Positions 1-13,646 of a stretch of DNA of 64,000 nt are shown piece after piece. Where the stretch lies: assembly GCA_947652605.1 (NCBI GenBank), contig OX393578.1, positions 51,839,415-51,903,414 of the forward strand, given 5' to 3'. How positions within the stretch are numbered: position 1 is the first letter of the stretch; each line of letters opens with the position of its first letter. The DNA is from Elmis aenea. Its lineage: Eukaryota > Arthropoda > Insecta > Coleoptera > Elmidae. The notes under the pieces were generated by a model. The model saw only the letters and a list, made by a program, of their open reading frames with translations. It searched no databases and was not told where the DNA came from. The translations under genes were made by a program, and so were the position numbers.

Positions 1-3000
1 CCCCCAAATCCTGTTTGCCAGTCACTTTTGTAAACGTGAATATATTCTTTGTATTAGTACAAACATTTTAAGGCCATACTGATTTCAAGACGCGTTCATT
101 TAACGAAACTACGAATTTTTATTACCTTTTTTTTAAGTTTTTGTCCGTTTTGACACCCAAATTCCGTTTGCCAGTCACTTTTGTAAACGTGAATATATTC
201 TTTGTATTAGTACAAACATTTTAAGGCCATACTGATTTCAAGACGCGTTCATTTAACGAAACTACGAATGTTTATTACCTTTTTTTTAAGTTTTTGTCCG
301 TTTTGACCCCCAAATCCTGTTTGCCAGTCACTTTTGTAAACGTGAATATATTCTTTGTATTAGTACAAACATTTTAAGCCCATACTAATTTCAAGACGCG
401 TTCATTTAACGAAACTACGAATGTTTATTACCTTTTTTTTAAGTTTTTGTCCGTTTTGACCCCCAAATCCTGTTTGCCAGTCACTTTTGTAAACGTGAAT
501 ATATTCTTTGTATTAGTACAAACATTTTAAGGCCATACTGATTTCAAGACGCGTTCATTTAACGAAACTACGAATTTTTATTACCTTTTTTTTAAGTTTT
601 TGTCCGTTTTGACACCCAAATTCCGTTTGCCAGTCACTTTTGTAAACGTGAATATATTCTTTGTATTAGTACAAACATTTAAAGCCCATACTGATTTCAA
701 GACGCGTTCATTTAACGAAACTACGAATGTTTATTACCTTTTTTTTAAGTTTTTGTCCGTTTTGACCCCCAAATCCTGTTTGCCAGTCACTTTTGTAAAC
801 GTGAATATATTCTTTGTATTAGTACAAACATTTTAAGCCATACTAATTTCAAGACGCGTTCATTTAACGAAACTACGAATGTTTATTACCTTTTTTTTAA
901 GTTTTTGTCCGTTTTGACCCCCAAATCCTGTTTGCCAGTCACTTTTGTAAACGTGAATATATTCTTTGTATTAGTACAAACATTTTAAGGCCATACTGAT
1001 TTCAAGACGCGTTCATTTAACGAAACTACGAATGTTTATTACCTTTTTTTTAAGTTTTTGTCCGTTTTGACCCCCAAATCCTGTTTGCCAGTCACTTTTG
1101 TAAACGTGAATATATTCTTTGTATTAGTACAAACATTTAAAGCCCATACTGATTTCAAGACGCGTTCATTTAACGAAACTACGAATGTTTATTACCTTTT
1201 TTTTAAGTTTTTGTCCGTTTTGACCCCCAAATCCTGTTTGCCAGTCACTTTTGTAAACGTGAATATATTCTTTGTATTAGTACAAACATTTTAAGCCCAT
1301 ACTGATTTCAAGACGCGTTCATTTAACGAAACTACGAATTTTTATTACCTTTTTTTTAAGTTTTTGTCCGTTTTGACCCCCAAATCCTGTTTGCCAGTCA
1401 CTTTTGTAAACGTGAATATATTCTTTGTATTAGTACAAACATTTTTAGCCCATACTGATTTTAAGACGCGTTCATTTAACGAAACTACGAATTTTTATTA
1501 CCTTTTTTTTAAGTTTTTGTCCGTTTTGACCCCCAAATCCCGTTTGCCAGTCACTTTTGTAAACGTGAATATATTCTTTGTATTAGTACAAACATTTTTA
1601 GCCCATACTGATTTCAAGACGCGTTCATTTAACGAAACTACGAATTTTTATTACCTTTTTTTTAAGTTTTTGTCCGTTTTCACCCCCAAATCCCGTTTGC
1701 CAGTCACTTTTGTAAACGTGAATATATTCTTTGTATTAGTACAAACATTTTTAGCCCATACTGATTTTAAGACGCGTTCATTTAACGAAACTACGAATTT
1801 TTATTACCTTTTTTTTAAGTTTTTGTCCGTTTTGACCCCCAAATCCCGTTTGCCAGTCACTTTTGTAAACGTGAATATATTCTTTGTATTAGTACAAACA
1901 TTTTTAGCCCATACTGATTTTAAGACGCGTTCATTTAACGAAACTACGAATTTTTATTACCTTTTTTTTAAGTTTTTGTCCGTTTTGACCCCCAAATCCC
2001 GTTTGCCAGTCACTTTTGTAAACGTGAATATATTCTTTGTATTAGTACAAACATTTTTAGCCCATACTGATTTTAAGACGCGTTCATTTAACGAAACTAC
2101 GAATTTTTATTACCTTTTTTTTAAGTTTTTGTCCGTTTTGACCCCCAAATCCCGTTTGCCAGTCACTTTTGTAAACGTGAATATATTCTTTGTATTAGTA
2201 CAAACATTTTTAGCCCATACTGATTTTAAGACGCGTTCATTTAACGAAACTACGAATTTTTATTACCTTTTTTTTAAGTTTTTGTCCGTTTTGACCCCCA
2301 AATCCCGTTTGCCAGTCACTTTTGTAAACGTGAATATATTCTTTGTATTAGTACAAACATTTTTAGCCCATACTGATTTCAAGACGCGTTCATTTAACGA
2401 AACTACGAATTTTTATTACCTTTTTTTTAAGTTTTTGTCCGTTTTGACCCCCAAATCCCGTTTGCCAGTCACTTTTGTAAACGTGAATATATTCTTTGTA
2501 TTAGTACAAACATTTTTAGCCCATACTGATTTTAAGACGCGTTCATTTAACGAAACTACGAATTTTTATTACCTTTTTTTTAAGTTTTTGTCCGTTTTGA
2601 CCCCCAAATCCCGTTTGCCAGTCACTTTTGTAAACGTGAATATATTCTTTGTATTAGTACAAACATTTTTAGCCCATACTGATTTCAAGACGCGTTCATT
2701 TAACGAAACTACGAATTTTTATTACCTTTTTTTTAAGTTTTTGTCCGTTTTGACCCCCAAATCCCGTTTGCCAGTCACTTTTGTAAACGTGAATATATTC
2801 TTTGTATTAGTACAAACATTTTTAGCCCATACTGATTTCAAGACGCGTTCATTTAACGAAACTACGAATTTTTATTACCTTTTTTTTAAGTTTTTGTCCG
2901 TTTTGACCCCCAAATCCCGTTTGCCAGTCACTTTTGTAAACGTGAATATATTCTTTGTATTAGTACAAACATTTTTAGCCCATACTGATTTTAAGACGCG

Positions 3001-3235
3001 TTCATTTAACGAAACTACGAATTTTTATTACCTTTTTTTTAAGTTTTTGTCCGTTTTGACCCCCAAATCCCGTTTGCCAGTCACTTTTGTAAACGTGAAT
3101 ATATTCTTTGTATTAGTACAAACATTTTAAGGCCATACTGATTTCAAGACGCGTTCATTTAACGAAACTACGAATTTTTATTACCTTTTTTTTAAGTTTT
3201 TGTCCGTTTTGACACCCAAATTCCGTTTGCCAGTG
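1..3235. repeat. 153-bp tandem satellite array
   Basis: About 21 near-identical units follow each other with an anchor (gtccgttttgac) recurring every 153 bp from 143 to 3202; one unit near 832 is 152 bp because of a 1-bp deletion. The array runs off the left edge of the window. Units at 1440-3000 are the most homogeneous. The first kilobase mixes three variants in a repeating order, with the acacccaaattccg variant at 152, 611 and again near 3210. Because 153 is 51 codons, a unit without a stop stays open through the array and yields an apparent 588-residue reading frame at 1364-3130. I read that frame as a by-product of the period, not a gene. Confidence 0.95.
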
Positions 3236-3385
3236 TATTGCATACCTTTTTTTAAAGTTTTTGTCCGTTTTGACCGCGGCATCCCCTTTGCCAGCAATTT
3301 ATTGGACGAATATATATTCTTTGTATTAATACAAATGTTTTTTGTCTATTCTGATTTTAAGACGAATTTTTATTGTTACACGAGT
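3236..3385. repeat. Degenerate edge of the 153-bp satellite
   Basis: After the last good unit the spacing of the gtccg anchor falls to 61 bp (3202 to 3263) and the following unit is clearly diverged, although it still matches the satellite up to about 3385. Diverged terminal units are usual at the border of a satellite array, where homogenisation by unequal exchange is weakest. Confidence 0.8.
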
Positions 3386-4111
3386 ATATATTTTTTTTGT
3401 TGATTTTGTGTCATGTATTTGTATAGCAGTAATTTTTTTTAATGGATATTAATAAATTACCCTTAGCCTTTTTTTATTTGTATCAATTGAACCTGTATAT
3501 CTATGATAGCTTTAAGGAGATTTGTATTTTACAGTTAAATGAAATATAGCAAACTTAATCAGCATAAATTAATAAATTACAATTAAATATTTAACCCGAA
3601 ATGTAATATACAGCATTTGTTTTATGACAAAGAATACATTTTAAATTAATGTACATTGATATTGCTAAAGAGTTATGGATATTTTATTAAACGTGTTGCG
3701 TTTTTGTTTATACTTGGGCTCGCACTATGTACATCGTTTAGCGGCGTACGGTAGAGGAAAAGGTTGACTCACTCGTTCATGGCTGAAATTCCATGGCTGC
3801 CTTCACGCCGATAAGATATATAATATATGTATATACCTATTTATGTTGTATTATAAACAACAAATGGGACCTATCAGTAGAAATTTCTCAGTGTGTTTCA
3901 AAAACGCGACCCTAAAGATAAGAGAGTAGAACTTATGAGCAGGTGAATTTTATGCCATACCAGTCAGATGATAACACTGCTTCTAACCCCTAAAATGAAT
4001 TTGTCACAAGCCAATCTCGTATAAGCCTTTCTTACTTTGTTTTGTGTCAGCTATGCCATAGATAAAGGTGTATTTATTGTTGAGACTTGTTGGGCGAATA
4101 AATCTTAGAAA
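3386..4111. other. Unassigned AT-rich spacer
   Basis: No gene, hairpin or recognisable repeat end was found here. A somewhat more GC-rich patch at about 3710-3810 has no usable reading frame. Confidence 0.5.
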
Positions 4112-6226
4112 CACTGTAAAAAATGCATGTAAAAATACACCTAAGTTACATGTGCTAATATGTAAGTTTACATAAAAATTACCACAAAAACAATGTAAAT
4201 GGCTTATTCCATTCGTTTAATAGTAAAAATACTAAGTTTTGGTGAACTTTACAAGTATTTTACAGTATGAAATTAAAACTACAAAACGTTATGTAAAATT
4301 ACTTAATATTTACAGTCTTACTGGACATTTACATGAGGAAACTATGTAAAATTATCCCACCACATACACCGAATTGCGGGTTGTAACACGTTTTCGTGTC
4401 GGTTTCTTTAAGATTTGTTCATTGTGCATTGTCTATGTCTATGTGGTTGGAAGTGTTCTGTGAGTTTTGCAGGTGAATAAAAACTCTTTTTTTTACAAAA
4501 AATGTTTAAATGCAGCGTCTGCAACGCAACATTTACTACAATAAGAAAATAAGATTTACACAATTACTTGCACCGATAAACTGCAAACAGCTTTAATTGT
4601 TTGCACGATGGCTGCTCTATGCGATTCCGAAAATACGGAGCGTTTGTCACGCACCTAACCAGAATGCACTATGAAATTGACGTCTCAAATAATTTCTTAT
4701 ATAAATGTAATGTGGAAAACTGTGATTTTAAAAGTTACCAAAAAAAGGTTTTTACCAGTCATTTTTATAAACCTATAAAAGCTGGAAAACGAGTTAAATG
4801 TCCACTGAAGGCATATTGCAATGTAAATAATTCTTTTGATAGTTTATTTACCATTCAGTCTCATTTTGTAAGAAAACATTATTACGAAAAAAGATCGCAA
4901 GTTGAACTAATTGCTAAAATGAAAATCAGTAAGCTTAATAATAATTCTGAAGATCTGGAGCTGAGTGTGTTTGAAAGTGTTGCTGATGAAATAAGTAGTG
5001 AGAGTTTAAAATTACTCAGTTTAAAGTTATTTTCTTCTCTTTATTTAACATTGGAATCAAAGTTCTTTTTACCAAAAAAAATCGTTACAAACGTTAATAG
5101 ACGGTCTCGGAGATATTAGCCAATTAAATAATTCATTTATTGTTAACAAATTGTCAGAAATTGGAATAGAAGTAAACAAGCGCATTATCACAGAAGATCT
5201 TTTTTACTTAGCGCATAAAAAATTAGGAACAAATTATTTGCGTGAAAAATATTATAAACGGAATAAGAATTATGTTGCTATTGTCAAAATTACTTTAAAT
5301 AAAGAAAACAAAGTATCCCATGTTTATTACATACCTATCTTAAAGTTATTATTTAGATTTAGGTCTATACTATTATAACATTCATCATAGTTTGTTAAGT
5401 TATTCATGTATCATTATTTTGTAAAAGACTTTTGTCTGCATGTCCATATTATTTGTGTTTTAGTTATTATAAATTTAAGATATTTTCGTATCATTTAAGA
5501 AGCAGAAGTTATGTACCTGAACTAACATATTTGTTTTTATAAAAACGTCATTATTTAAAGCCAAATTGCAATGTATATTTTTTATGTTAAGTCATTATTA
5601 GGGCTAAGTTTTTTTTTTATATTTATAGACCAATAAAATTTATATTAAACATGTTTAATATTTTTATTGTACCACCACCTACAACATCTCCATTACTGGA
5701 GATTTCTTTGTAAAAAAAAAACTGTGTTTATAATTATGTATTATTAAAAGTTTGTAGTGGTAGCAGTATGTCAACGTTGATTGTAGGTATTCAAAATTGC
5801 AGTCATTGTTGATCGGAAAAACTGCTTATGCCTCAAATCTTTCTAATGGCCTCGATTCTGACACACTTAATCACACTTAACACAGACAAAATGTAATAAC
5901 ACTAAATATTTCTGTAAACTCCCAAAATATTGGTGTAAATTTACAGATTATACTATACAGTAAAATACATATTATTTACATATTACGTGTAACGTTCCCT
6001 TAAATAAGATGGAAACATTAGTAACATTAACTTTCTGATATGGAAATTTACTATAAACTAAATGTAAATTATTACAGTTTTTATGTAAAAATGTTTTACA
6101 CTACTTTTGTAATTTTACATCACTTATGTAAATTTACATTTTAAGTTGGAAATTTACTATGATTATCCATGGCTAAATAAAGCCAATGATTATCGTGGTA
6201 AATTTACAGAAAAACTTTTTACGGTG
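4112..6226. mobile_element. DNA transposon remnant with TGTAAA subterminal repeats
   Basis: The ends are imperfect inverted repeats. The left end begins CACTGTAAAAAATGCATGT; the right end, read on the other strand, begins CACCGTAAAAAGTTTTTCT. Inside each end, about 250-330 bp are packed with TGTAAA/TTTACA motifs in both orientations, roughly ten per side. A CACTG-type terminus with dense subterminal repeats is typical of the CACTA/CMC group, so I infer that class weakly. I see no convincing 3-bp or 4-bp target duplication and no transposase. The interior carries the zinc-finger pseudogene at 4502-5378. Confidence 0.55.
4502..5378 (+). pseudogene. Broken C2H2 zinc-finger gene inside the transposon
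   Basis: From the ATG at 4502 one frame encodes a run of C2H2-type fingers: C-x2-C-x12-H-x3-H in the first 25 codons, C-x4-C-x12-H-x4-H next, then a finger lacking its second histidine, then C-x5-C-x14-H-x4-H. In-frame TAA codons at 4550 and 4577 interrupt the first finger. The frame then stays open to 5119. Around 5095 a frameshift moves the sequence into the frame that ends at 5378, where an open stretch continues the same kind of charged, leucine-rich sequence. The gene lies entirely between the element's ends, so it is probably element cargo. I do not recognise the downstream domain, and the product is not translatable as it stands. Confidence 0.6.
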
Positions 6227-6311
6227 AACGGTTGATTTAGGAGTTTGAGTTGAAATATCCTCAGTCTGCAGTTACCAACAAATCCACAATACCTCTGGGT
6301 GAGAGAGTTAA

Positions 6312-6549
6312 AGACTGATTTGAAAATATCACTGTGAAAAACCTTTTAATAAGTACAAAACATCGATCAAAAATCATTTTTCTACATTTCTCCAAATTTG
6401 AGAAATAAAACGAAAACCTACTTCCACCGTTCTTCTTTATGGGGGTGTAACTCCGAAAAGAGACGTATAAAGAAATGAAAGCCCTCTCTTAATTTTTGAT
6501 AAGGAATTATCTCCCGAAGTTTTTCGCAATATTTATGCATCACCCTGTA
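6312..6549. repeat. Solo right half of foldback family H
   Basis: This matches the right half of the complete family H element at 54763-55463, including the phrases around gtgtaactccgaaa and the caccctgta terminus at 6541-6549. The left arm is missing, so this is a truncated copy. Confidence 0.7.
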
Positions 6550-7915
6550 TATAGACACATACACACATTTAGACAACTTATGGGGGAGGCCAAATTTTCT
6601 TTGCCTAGGGGCGCCGGATACTCTTGCGCCGGTCCTGGATACTTCAACTCAAACTCCTAAAAACTATAGACAATTCATACAAAGCGTTCCTAGAGCTAGG
6701 CCGAAAACTTTTGATCCCATCCTCGTATGTCTAACCTTTTTTTTTCGTTTTGCACTTTTCACTGCAATGCAAATATCATGCAAGTCTGGTTGAGTCTATA
6801 TTGATCCAACTGCACTTTTTAATTAAACTGGAGAACGAAATTCCCAGATTTTTTTTAAAAACCCAGTAAATTTGTACACAGCCGCATTTAAAATAAATAA
6901 ATATAGAAAGCGCGAGACGGGTAGTAATAGATCAATGGTAAACTTATCCGAATTTAGTTTCAAGCACTACGTATCGATAAATTATACTTGAACATCGGCT
7001 TCCGATTTATAGACGTAATCTTATTATATGTTTTCGAAGTGAAAGCATAAATATCGGAATTACTTGCCCAACGTGGTATATAGTGTATGAAAATTTCTCA
7101 TAAATACCGGATTCCGTAACTCCGTACCAAGTTTGAGAGGTTAAATTTACAACGGGTTAAGCGTAAAACTTTACCAAGTTCAATATTGAATTTACAATAT
7201 CATTAGCCGAATCTAATTGATAAGACACAATTTCCTTGTGAGCGGAGTTTAAAATACGTCGACGAAGAATCAAATCGGTTCTGCGACTTTTCCTTCCTTT
7301 TTCTCAATTTGATTGATGAGAAACGCAAATGTTTGTAACGAACGGAGTTCAGGAATTATATTAAAACGACAAAACGCGTCAGTGTAAAATTATAAATGAA
7401 ATTTCTAGCAAAATCTATTTTTAAGATTGATTATTGCCAAACTATAGCCAAATTTATAGCATCAAAATTATACATAGATGCCTAATTTTATTGTTTTATG
7501 CGCGGTATATAACTATTATACAGAGTGTCTTAGCTAAGACGAATTATTCGATAGCTGTTATAAAAAAATTTAAAAAAGTTTTGAATAAAGTTTATTTGTG
7601 GTTGGTAACTACTTTAGGACCTTTAGTTATTTACAACTATACAGTGTTTTGTTATATTACTAAAAATGTTCGGTTTATACAGTGTGTACAAAAAATAACG
7701 TAACTAATCAATATCTCGTCTTGTTAAAACTTTACAAAAAAAAAGTTTTAAATAAAAGTTGTTTGTAGTCATTTACTACATAAACTTAAAGTATTTTCAA
7801 ACGTACACAGTGTTTTGTTTTTAGGCACCGATACGTCACTGGTTCTCTGAAACAGAACACTCTATATATGTTATAATTTTTAGATGGAATACTCTTTAAA
7901 AATATGCAGGTTTTA
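6550..7915. other. AT-rich region with a possible weak element end
   Basis: No gene was recognised. A TACAGAGTG-like sequence near 7518 and further tacagtg words near 7637 and 7673 may be a decayed end of a foldback element, but no partner arm was found. Reading frames here are short and biased by composition. Confidence 0.4.
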
Positions 7916-9464
7916 TACAGGGTGTTTCACTTTTCCATGGGACATTGTTGCTATCTCCGTAAATAATGAATATACAAGGTTGGCTAAATGGGACAAAAGT
8001 TAGTTATTTAGGAGTGTATTTTAAACAAGATCTTGTTTTGTTTAAAATTTCCATGGCTTGCGTGATATTTGACAAAACAACTTTTTTTTAAATGGCAGTC
8101 GTAGTAGGTGATGACTTAGATTTAAAGATTTATTTTTCTCTTTACAATGATGTAATATTTTATAAGTCTATTTTCAAAAATTAAGCGACACAACCTAAAA
8201 AAATACAAAATCTTAAAAAAGAAATCAAGGTTGCCATGGAAAAACAATAACCGACTTCAATTGTTTTATTTCTACCCCTGTTTGTCTACTATAATAATTG
8301 TGTTAAGTGGAAATAATATAAATCAACATTTGTAAATATTTTAAACAGTTTTTTGCTAACGTCTTACAAGGGAACCTCACTTGGTGGTACTAAAGTCGGT
8401 TGATAGGACTAAGATTTTCCGAAAGAAGATCGTGAATAAAGAAGAGTACCAACTTTTTTGGCCCCGGAAACTTAAAACTTAACGTTAAAACTTAATTTTT
8501 ATTTTTGAAATATTGCAGGGCGTTCTATTAAAAATAACAAACTTAGGGTAATTTCAGGCGAAGCCGGAAGTGGAACAATTGTGTGCATGTGCTCAAAAAA
8601 ATCCGGTTTTTTACACATATCATATGTCTAAAATGTTATTTACCTAACATCGAAACAAAGCAGTTTAACCTAATTCGTGCAATTTTTCAAAAATAAAAAT
8701 TGAGTTTCAACGGTAAGTTTTAAGTTTCCGGGGCCAAAAAAGTTGGTACTCTTTTTCATTCGCGATCTTCTCGAGGAAAATCTTAGTCCCATCAACCGAC
8801 TTTAGTACCACCAAGTGAGGTTCCCTTGTTAGTAAGAGGCATAAAATACATTTATATTACGACTATTAGTATGATTATTTTAATTTCGCATTACATTTGT
8901 TTTAATGTTACTGTTTAAAGAGTGACATGATAGACAAGCAAGGGTCGAAAAAAAAAACAATTGAAGTTGGTTAATGATTTTACCCATGGCAACTTTTATT
9001 TTTATTTTAAGATTTTGCATTTTTTTTAAGGTTATTTCGCTTATTTTTAAAAATAGACATAAAATATTATATCACTGTAAAGAGAGAAAAAAATCTTTAA
9101 ATCAAGTCATCACCTACTACGACTGTCATTTAAAAAAAAAGTTGTTTTGTCAAATATATCGCACGATAATTTATAAATAAAAATCTGACTATCGCCATCT
9201 TATAGCAAACAAAATCTGCAAAAGGTTTTTCCTTTGGCGTTTTTGTGTATTCGCAACAATAGGAAAGATATTTAAGTTTAAAAATTTTGATCGATTTCGG
9301 GTTTTTTCGTTATATCACGCAAGCCATGGAATTTTTAAACAAAACAAGATGTTGTTTAAAATACACTCCTAAATAGCTAACTTTTGTCCCATTTAACCAA
9401 TCTTGTATTTTCATTGTTTACGGAGATAGCAATAGTGTTCCATGGAAAAGTGAAACACCCTGTA
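7916..9464. mobile_element. Foldback element, family E (TACAGGGTGTTTCAC ends)
   Basis: A long inverted repeat: the left arm begins TACAGGGTGTTTCACTTTTC at 7916 and the right arm ends with its reverse complement at 9464, flanked by TA. The arms, each several hundred bases long, align through the caaggttgccatgg region (about 8225 and 8990). Extra sequence at about 9180-9300 interrupts the right arm. The spacer was later hit by a second palindromic element at 8367-8828. There is no coding capacity, so it is a non-autonomous long-TIR element. Confidence 0.85.
8367..8828. mobile_element. Palindromic element nested in family E, TTA flanks
   Basis: The arms begin CAAGGGAACCTCACTTGGTG at 8367 and end with the reverse complement at 8828. 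Both sides are flanked by TTA, as expected for a 3-bp duplication of a TTA target. The arms read through the word ccccggaaacttaaa on both sides of a short spacer. TTA duplications are characteristic of PIF/Harbinger elements, which makes that class likely but not proven, since there is no coding sequence. Confidence 0.75.
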
Positions 9465-10734
9465 TATTCCATGCGCTATAAGAAATGTAAACGCTAGCAC
9501 ACGTCAGTTTTTAGTCAAAATCATGTAGAAAATGTTCTTATCTTTCTAGTCACGTAAACATTTTAATACTTTTGATAAAAACATTCCAAGGAAAATGGCA
9601 TGCATTAATAAGCTAAGAAAACTACCTGTGTGCATAAATGAAATTCAGTAACATTATTTTTTGATTTACCCAATTATTTAAGACGTTTTAGAAACGAAAA
9701 AATATTACTACTAACTTTCTCTTGTACTTAAAGGAAGTTAATAATAAAATATAATGTTTACATGACAAGAAAGATTAGAATATTTGCTATCCAATTTTGA
9801 CTTAAGCTTCGTGGCATGAAATAAAGTTTTTATTCATTTTTTTATGCCATTTTACGCCAATTTTTCTCCAAATTACTAACATACAATGTTTGTAACGATT
9901 ATTTCTAAAAACAAAAGAAAAACTCGAGATTCTTACTGTCTCTTAAACACTCTACCACCTACTTAAAACTGTGTGTGAATTCGTAGAACATTCTTTACAT
10001 AAAATGTTACACATGCTCCATACAAAAATATATTTATCTTAAATTTTAACGCAAGTATTCTGCTTAAATAATAGGAGCATTTACGGAATTTGTGAACTAT
10101 GAAAACATTTGATAGTTCACTAACTGTAAACAAGCTACAAAATGTCATATTGGCAATTAATACAGTACATAAGTCATTAAAAATTGAAGCTTCAATACAC
10201 TATATAAAAAATTGTTGACATAACTCTGCATAACTTTTACAAAGCGATTACATTTTTTTTTATCCAATGAAAGTTTTTGAAAAAATTATATTAATAACTC
10301 CACCCTTTAGAAAAAACTATAAAAGTTTTAATTTGCATGGCATAATTAAGTAACATAAAATTTAATTGAGTTATAAAGTAAATAACTGACAAAAGAGATT
10401 GATGAAGTAAACAATTTTAACACATGAATGGTTTCACAGGGACCTCCAAACAAAAAAAAAACTCTGCCGCTTTAATAAGTTTTGTTTGGTATATAAATAA
10501 ACAGTTTTTAATTGAATAATTTGCATGAGTAAACAACGTAATATTTTTATTATCCAATCGAAACACAGGGGAAATCAAACATAGGCAACGAAAACAATAA
10601 CATTGGTAATAAAAATTTGTGAATGGTTATCTGAAATTGCGTTATTAAAATAAGGGAATTTAGAGGACGCAAGGAAAAATTACGCAAATTTTGTTTAAAA
10701 CGTATTGAAAAACGAAATTTTACCATAATGCATA
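9465..10734. other. AT-rich spacer without a recognised gene
   Basis: I see no supported gene or element end. The short minus-strand frame at 9963-10148 has no recognisable similarity and is within what random AT-rich sequence gives. Confidence 0.45.
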
Positions 10735-11830
10735 TAAAATGCTGAGCAAAAGTATGGAAACAGACAAATATCTATAATATTATTAAAGATATTACAATGA
10801 AATTTGGTATCTGACCGTTATCGTAGCTTCCGGATTCGATGAAAATATTAAGGTTGCAATAGGACTACCGGTTCAACCGGAAACAGACTCAAACTTTAAA
10901 CATAGATAACTCTTTTATCTGACCGTTGTCATATGTTCCGGTTTCAATGAAAATATTAAGATTGCAATAAGACTTCCGGTTCAACCGGAAACAGGAAAGT
11001 TATAATTTTATCTTACCTACGAATTTTTAACATTTTTTTAATAATGAACATGTAATTTTACCAATCTTGCGTTTAAATCGAGGTTTCTTAAAATTATTAA
11101 TGCATTTATTCGTTGGACCAATGCAATGTGATGAGACAATAATTACTAAATCCTATGAACTATTTTTTTGTGTATTTACAATACGACTTTCGGTTCAACC
11201 GGAAACAGATCTAACTCCAATCTTTTTTTTTTTTATTTAAAGATAAGACAGTAACTATTTTTTTAATCATCTTCCTTTCGCGTACATTTTGCAAACGATC
11301 AAAAAATTGTGGCCCTGACATCGGTCGAATGGATAAATGCCTAAGTAATTTTGAAAAACCTCGATTAAAACGTAGGAATGGTAAAATTACATCTGTATTA
11401 TAAAACATGTCAAAAATGTGTGCGAAGAAAAAACAACTTTCTTGATTTTATCTTTCAATTGTTCCAAAATGACCGCTATCTTCCTTCATAACCTACTTGA
11501 AAATATTACGTTGCCCTAATAATTTACAATAAAATCGCGATATCTCGTAAAATATCAGTTTTAGGTATAAAACAGAATTAATATTGTCAAGGACAATTGA
11601 ATTTTCTATAGGACTGTAAAAGAAAAATAAAGGATGTTGTTTTTAAGAAAAATGAGTTATCAATGTTCAAAGTTAAAGTCTGTTTCCGGTTGAGCCGAAG
11701 TCGTATTGCAATTTCAATATTTTCATTAAATCCGGAACATACGATAACGGCCAGATACTAAATTTCATTGTAATATCTTCAATAGTATTCTGGATATTTG
11801 TCTGTTTCCATATTATGGCGCAGCATTTTA
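10735..11830. mobile_element. Inverted-repeat element, family K (CCGGTTCAACCGG motif)
   Basis: The outer arms match in inverted orientation: taaaatgctgag...tatggaaacagacaaatat at about 10735-10890 and its counterpart at about 11660-11830. Inside the left arm a stretch of about 75-90 bp that ends in ccggttcaaccggaaacag is repeated in tandem (10813-10885 and 10920-10994). The motif occurs again near 11194 and, inverted, near 11682. There is no coding sequence. I could not define a target duplication. Confidence 0.65.
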
Positions 11831-12119
11831 TTAAATAGTTATTTTTTTTTTAATCTTACAATGATTATTATAACTACTGTAAACTAAATGAAAACTTGTA
11901 CTTAGATTGCATACCGACCGGTCAAAAATTTGACTATAATGGTGATTTTAGATCTTCAAGAACTACAGGACGATTAATTACACAGCAAAAATGTGCAGAT
12001 TTTAAAATAATTTTGTATTCTGTAATTTTAAGATTGACGTAAAAACTTTCACGTCCTGTATATTAGTTATTATTTGATAAATACTTTTAAAAATGTACAA
12101 TTAAAATGTCTGGTGCAGA

Positions 12120-12888
12120 TACAGGGTGGTCCACATAGAATGGCCACTATTGGGATCTCGTTGAACGGTAAGAGCTACAAAGAAGTTTAAATTAGACAAA
12201 TTGTTCCATTTTCTGAGACCTACTCAGGGATGCTTTGATGTTTTAAAAAAGTTCCATGGCACGCTATATAATAAACAAAAATCAAAATGGGTATTTTTTA
12301 CAAATGTTAATAACTCGGTTATACTTGATGGTACAAAAATATTTTTAGAAAGAAAGTTAGATCTTTTTACGCATTGTAAAATGAAAACAATCAATTGTTC
12401 CAATATTGTTTAAATTCATGGCACACTATAGCTTCATAGGGACTTGTGATAAATGTTATTTGTTTTGAGCCTAAATATCAAAGTAAATACAATAAACCTT
12501 ATATTATTAAAAAGAGGAGAAAAAATGCTTATTCATATGGTCATAGCCAACTATGATTTCCATTCAAAAAATGCAAATTTATAATTTATCTAAAATTAAA
12601 ATTAAATTGAAACAAATGAATGTTTTTATCTTACAGTGCGTAAAAAAATATACAACTTTTTTTCCAAAACATTTTTGTAACATCAAGTAGAATCGAGTTA
12701 TTAACGATTTAAAAAAAGGTCCATTTTAATTTTTGTTTATTATCTAGCGTGCCGTGGAACTTTTTTAAAACATTAAAGCATCACTGAATGGGTCTCAGAA
12801 AGGGGAACAATTTGTCTAATTTAGTTCTTTGTAGCTCTTACCGTTTACGAGATTGCAATAGTGGCCCGTCTATGTAGACCACTCTGTA
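12120..12888. mobile_element. Foldback element, family B, copy 1
   Basis: The left end is TACAGGGTGGTCCACATAGA at 12120 and the right end is a decayed reverse complement finishing ctgta at 12888. The arms share the words caaattgttcc, gttccatggcac and gagttattaac in inverted orientation. The arms have diverged noticeably, so this is an older copy. It is non-coding; the small frame at 12201-12413 lies inside the arm. Confidence 0.8.
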
Positions 12889-13646
12889 TATTTATAAACA
12901 CACGGAAGGCAATGCGAAAATAGTCAAAACGAGTTCAGGGAACCTTAAAACGTAAAAATCCGTCGAAATCTCGAATTCGAAAATTTTTGCGATCACAATT
13001 AATACATTCTTCATACTACGTATGGCGAAAGTAAAAATGGTTTCAGAAAGGGTTCAAAAAATAAGGCGGTTCTAAGTCAGTGTTCGAGTCGAGTCCGATT
13101 GTGGTTTGGTACCAGTTTTTTTTTTCATTCCCCAACAAATTTAAAACATCCCTTTTTTGCGGTGTTATTTAATGTAAAAAAAAAGTGGATTTAAGAACGA
13201 TATATCTCAGACTTTTTACCATGCGATATCACGAGATAAATCGGGAGTATTTTAAAGCAACTTTATTTTACTTTTACACAAAAGGGATATCGTCTGACGT
13301 GCTAGGTCGCAAGACCTATCAGGCTATCACCCTATACTTCTTCCTGTGGGAATACTTAAAAGAGAGGGTTTTACCTTAAACAATCCTGGACACCGCTGGA
13401 ATTAAAGGATGTAACCCACAGAGAAATACTATTGATCGGGACTTTTAAGTACTGGCCATGTAGCACGCTAATTTGTTTTAAGAGCTTGGAAGAATTATCG
13501 AACATACTTTTTGTTTAAATAAGACTTTTCTTGAACGAATGAAATGTTTTCAAGTACGTGGTTCGTTGTTTTATATTTCTGTCTGTCTTTCTGTCGCTGC
13601 ATGGAATTAGACTAATTTGCAGTGCGTTTTAATGAATGATTTTATA
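12889..13646. other. Unassigned region with one short open frame
   Basis: A plus-strand frame at 13185-13379 (64 codons) contains no motif I recognise. The stretch around 12950-13080 looks like a dispersed repeat but has no partner in this window. Confidence 0.35.
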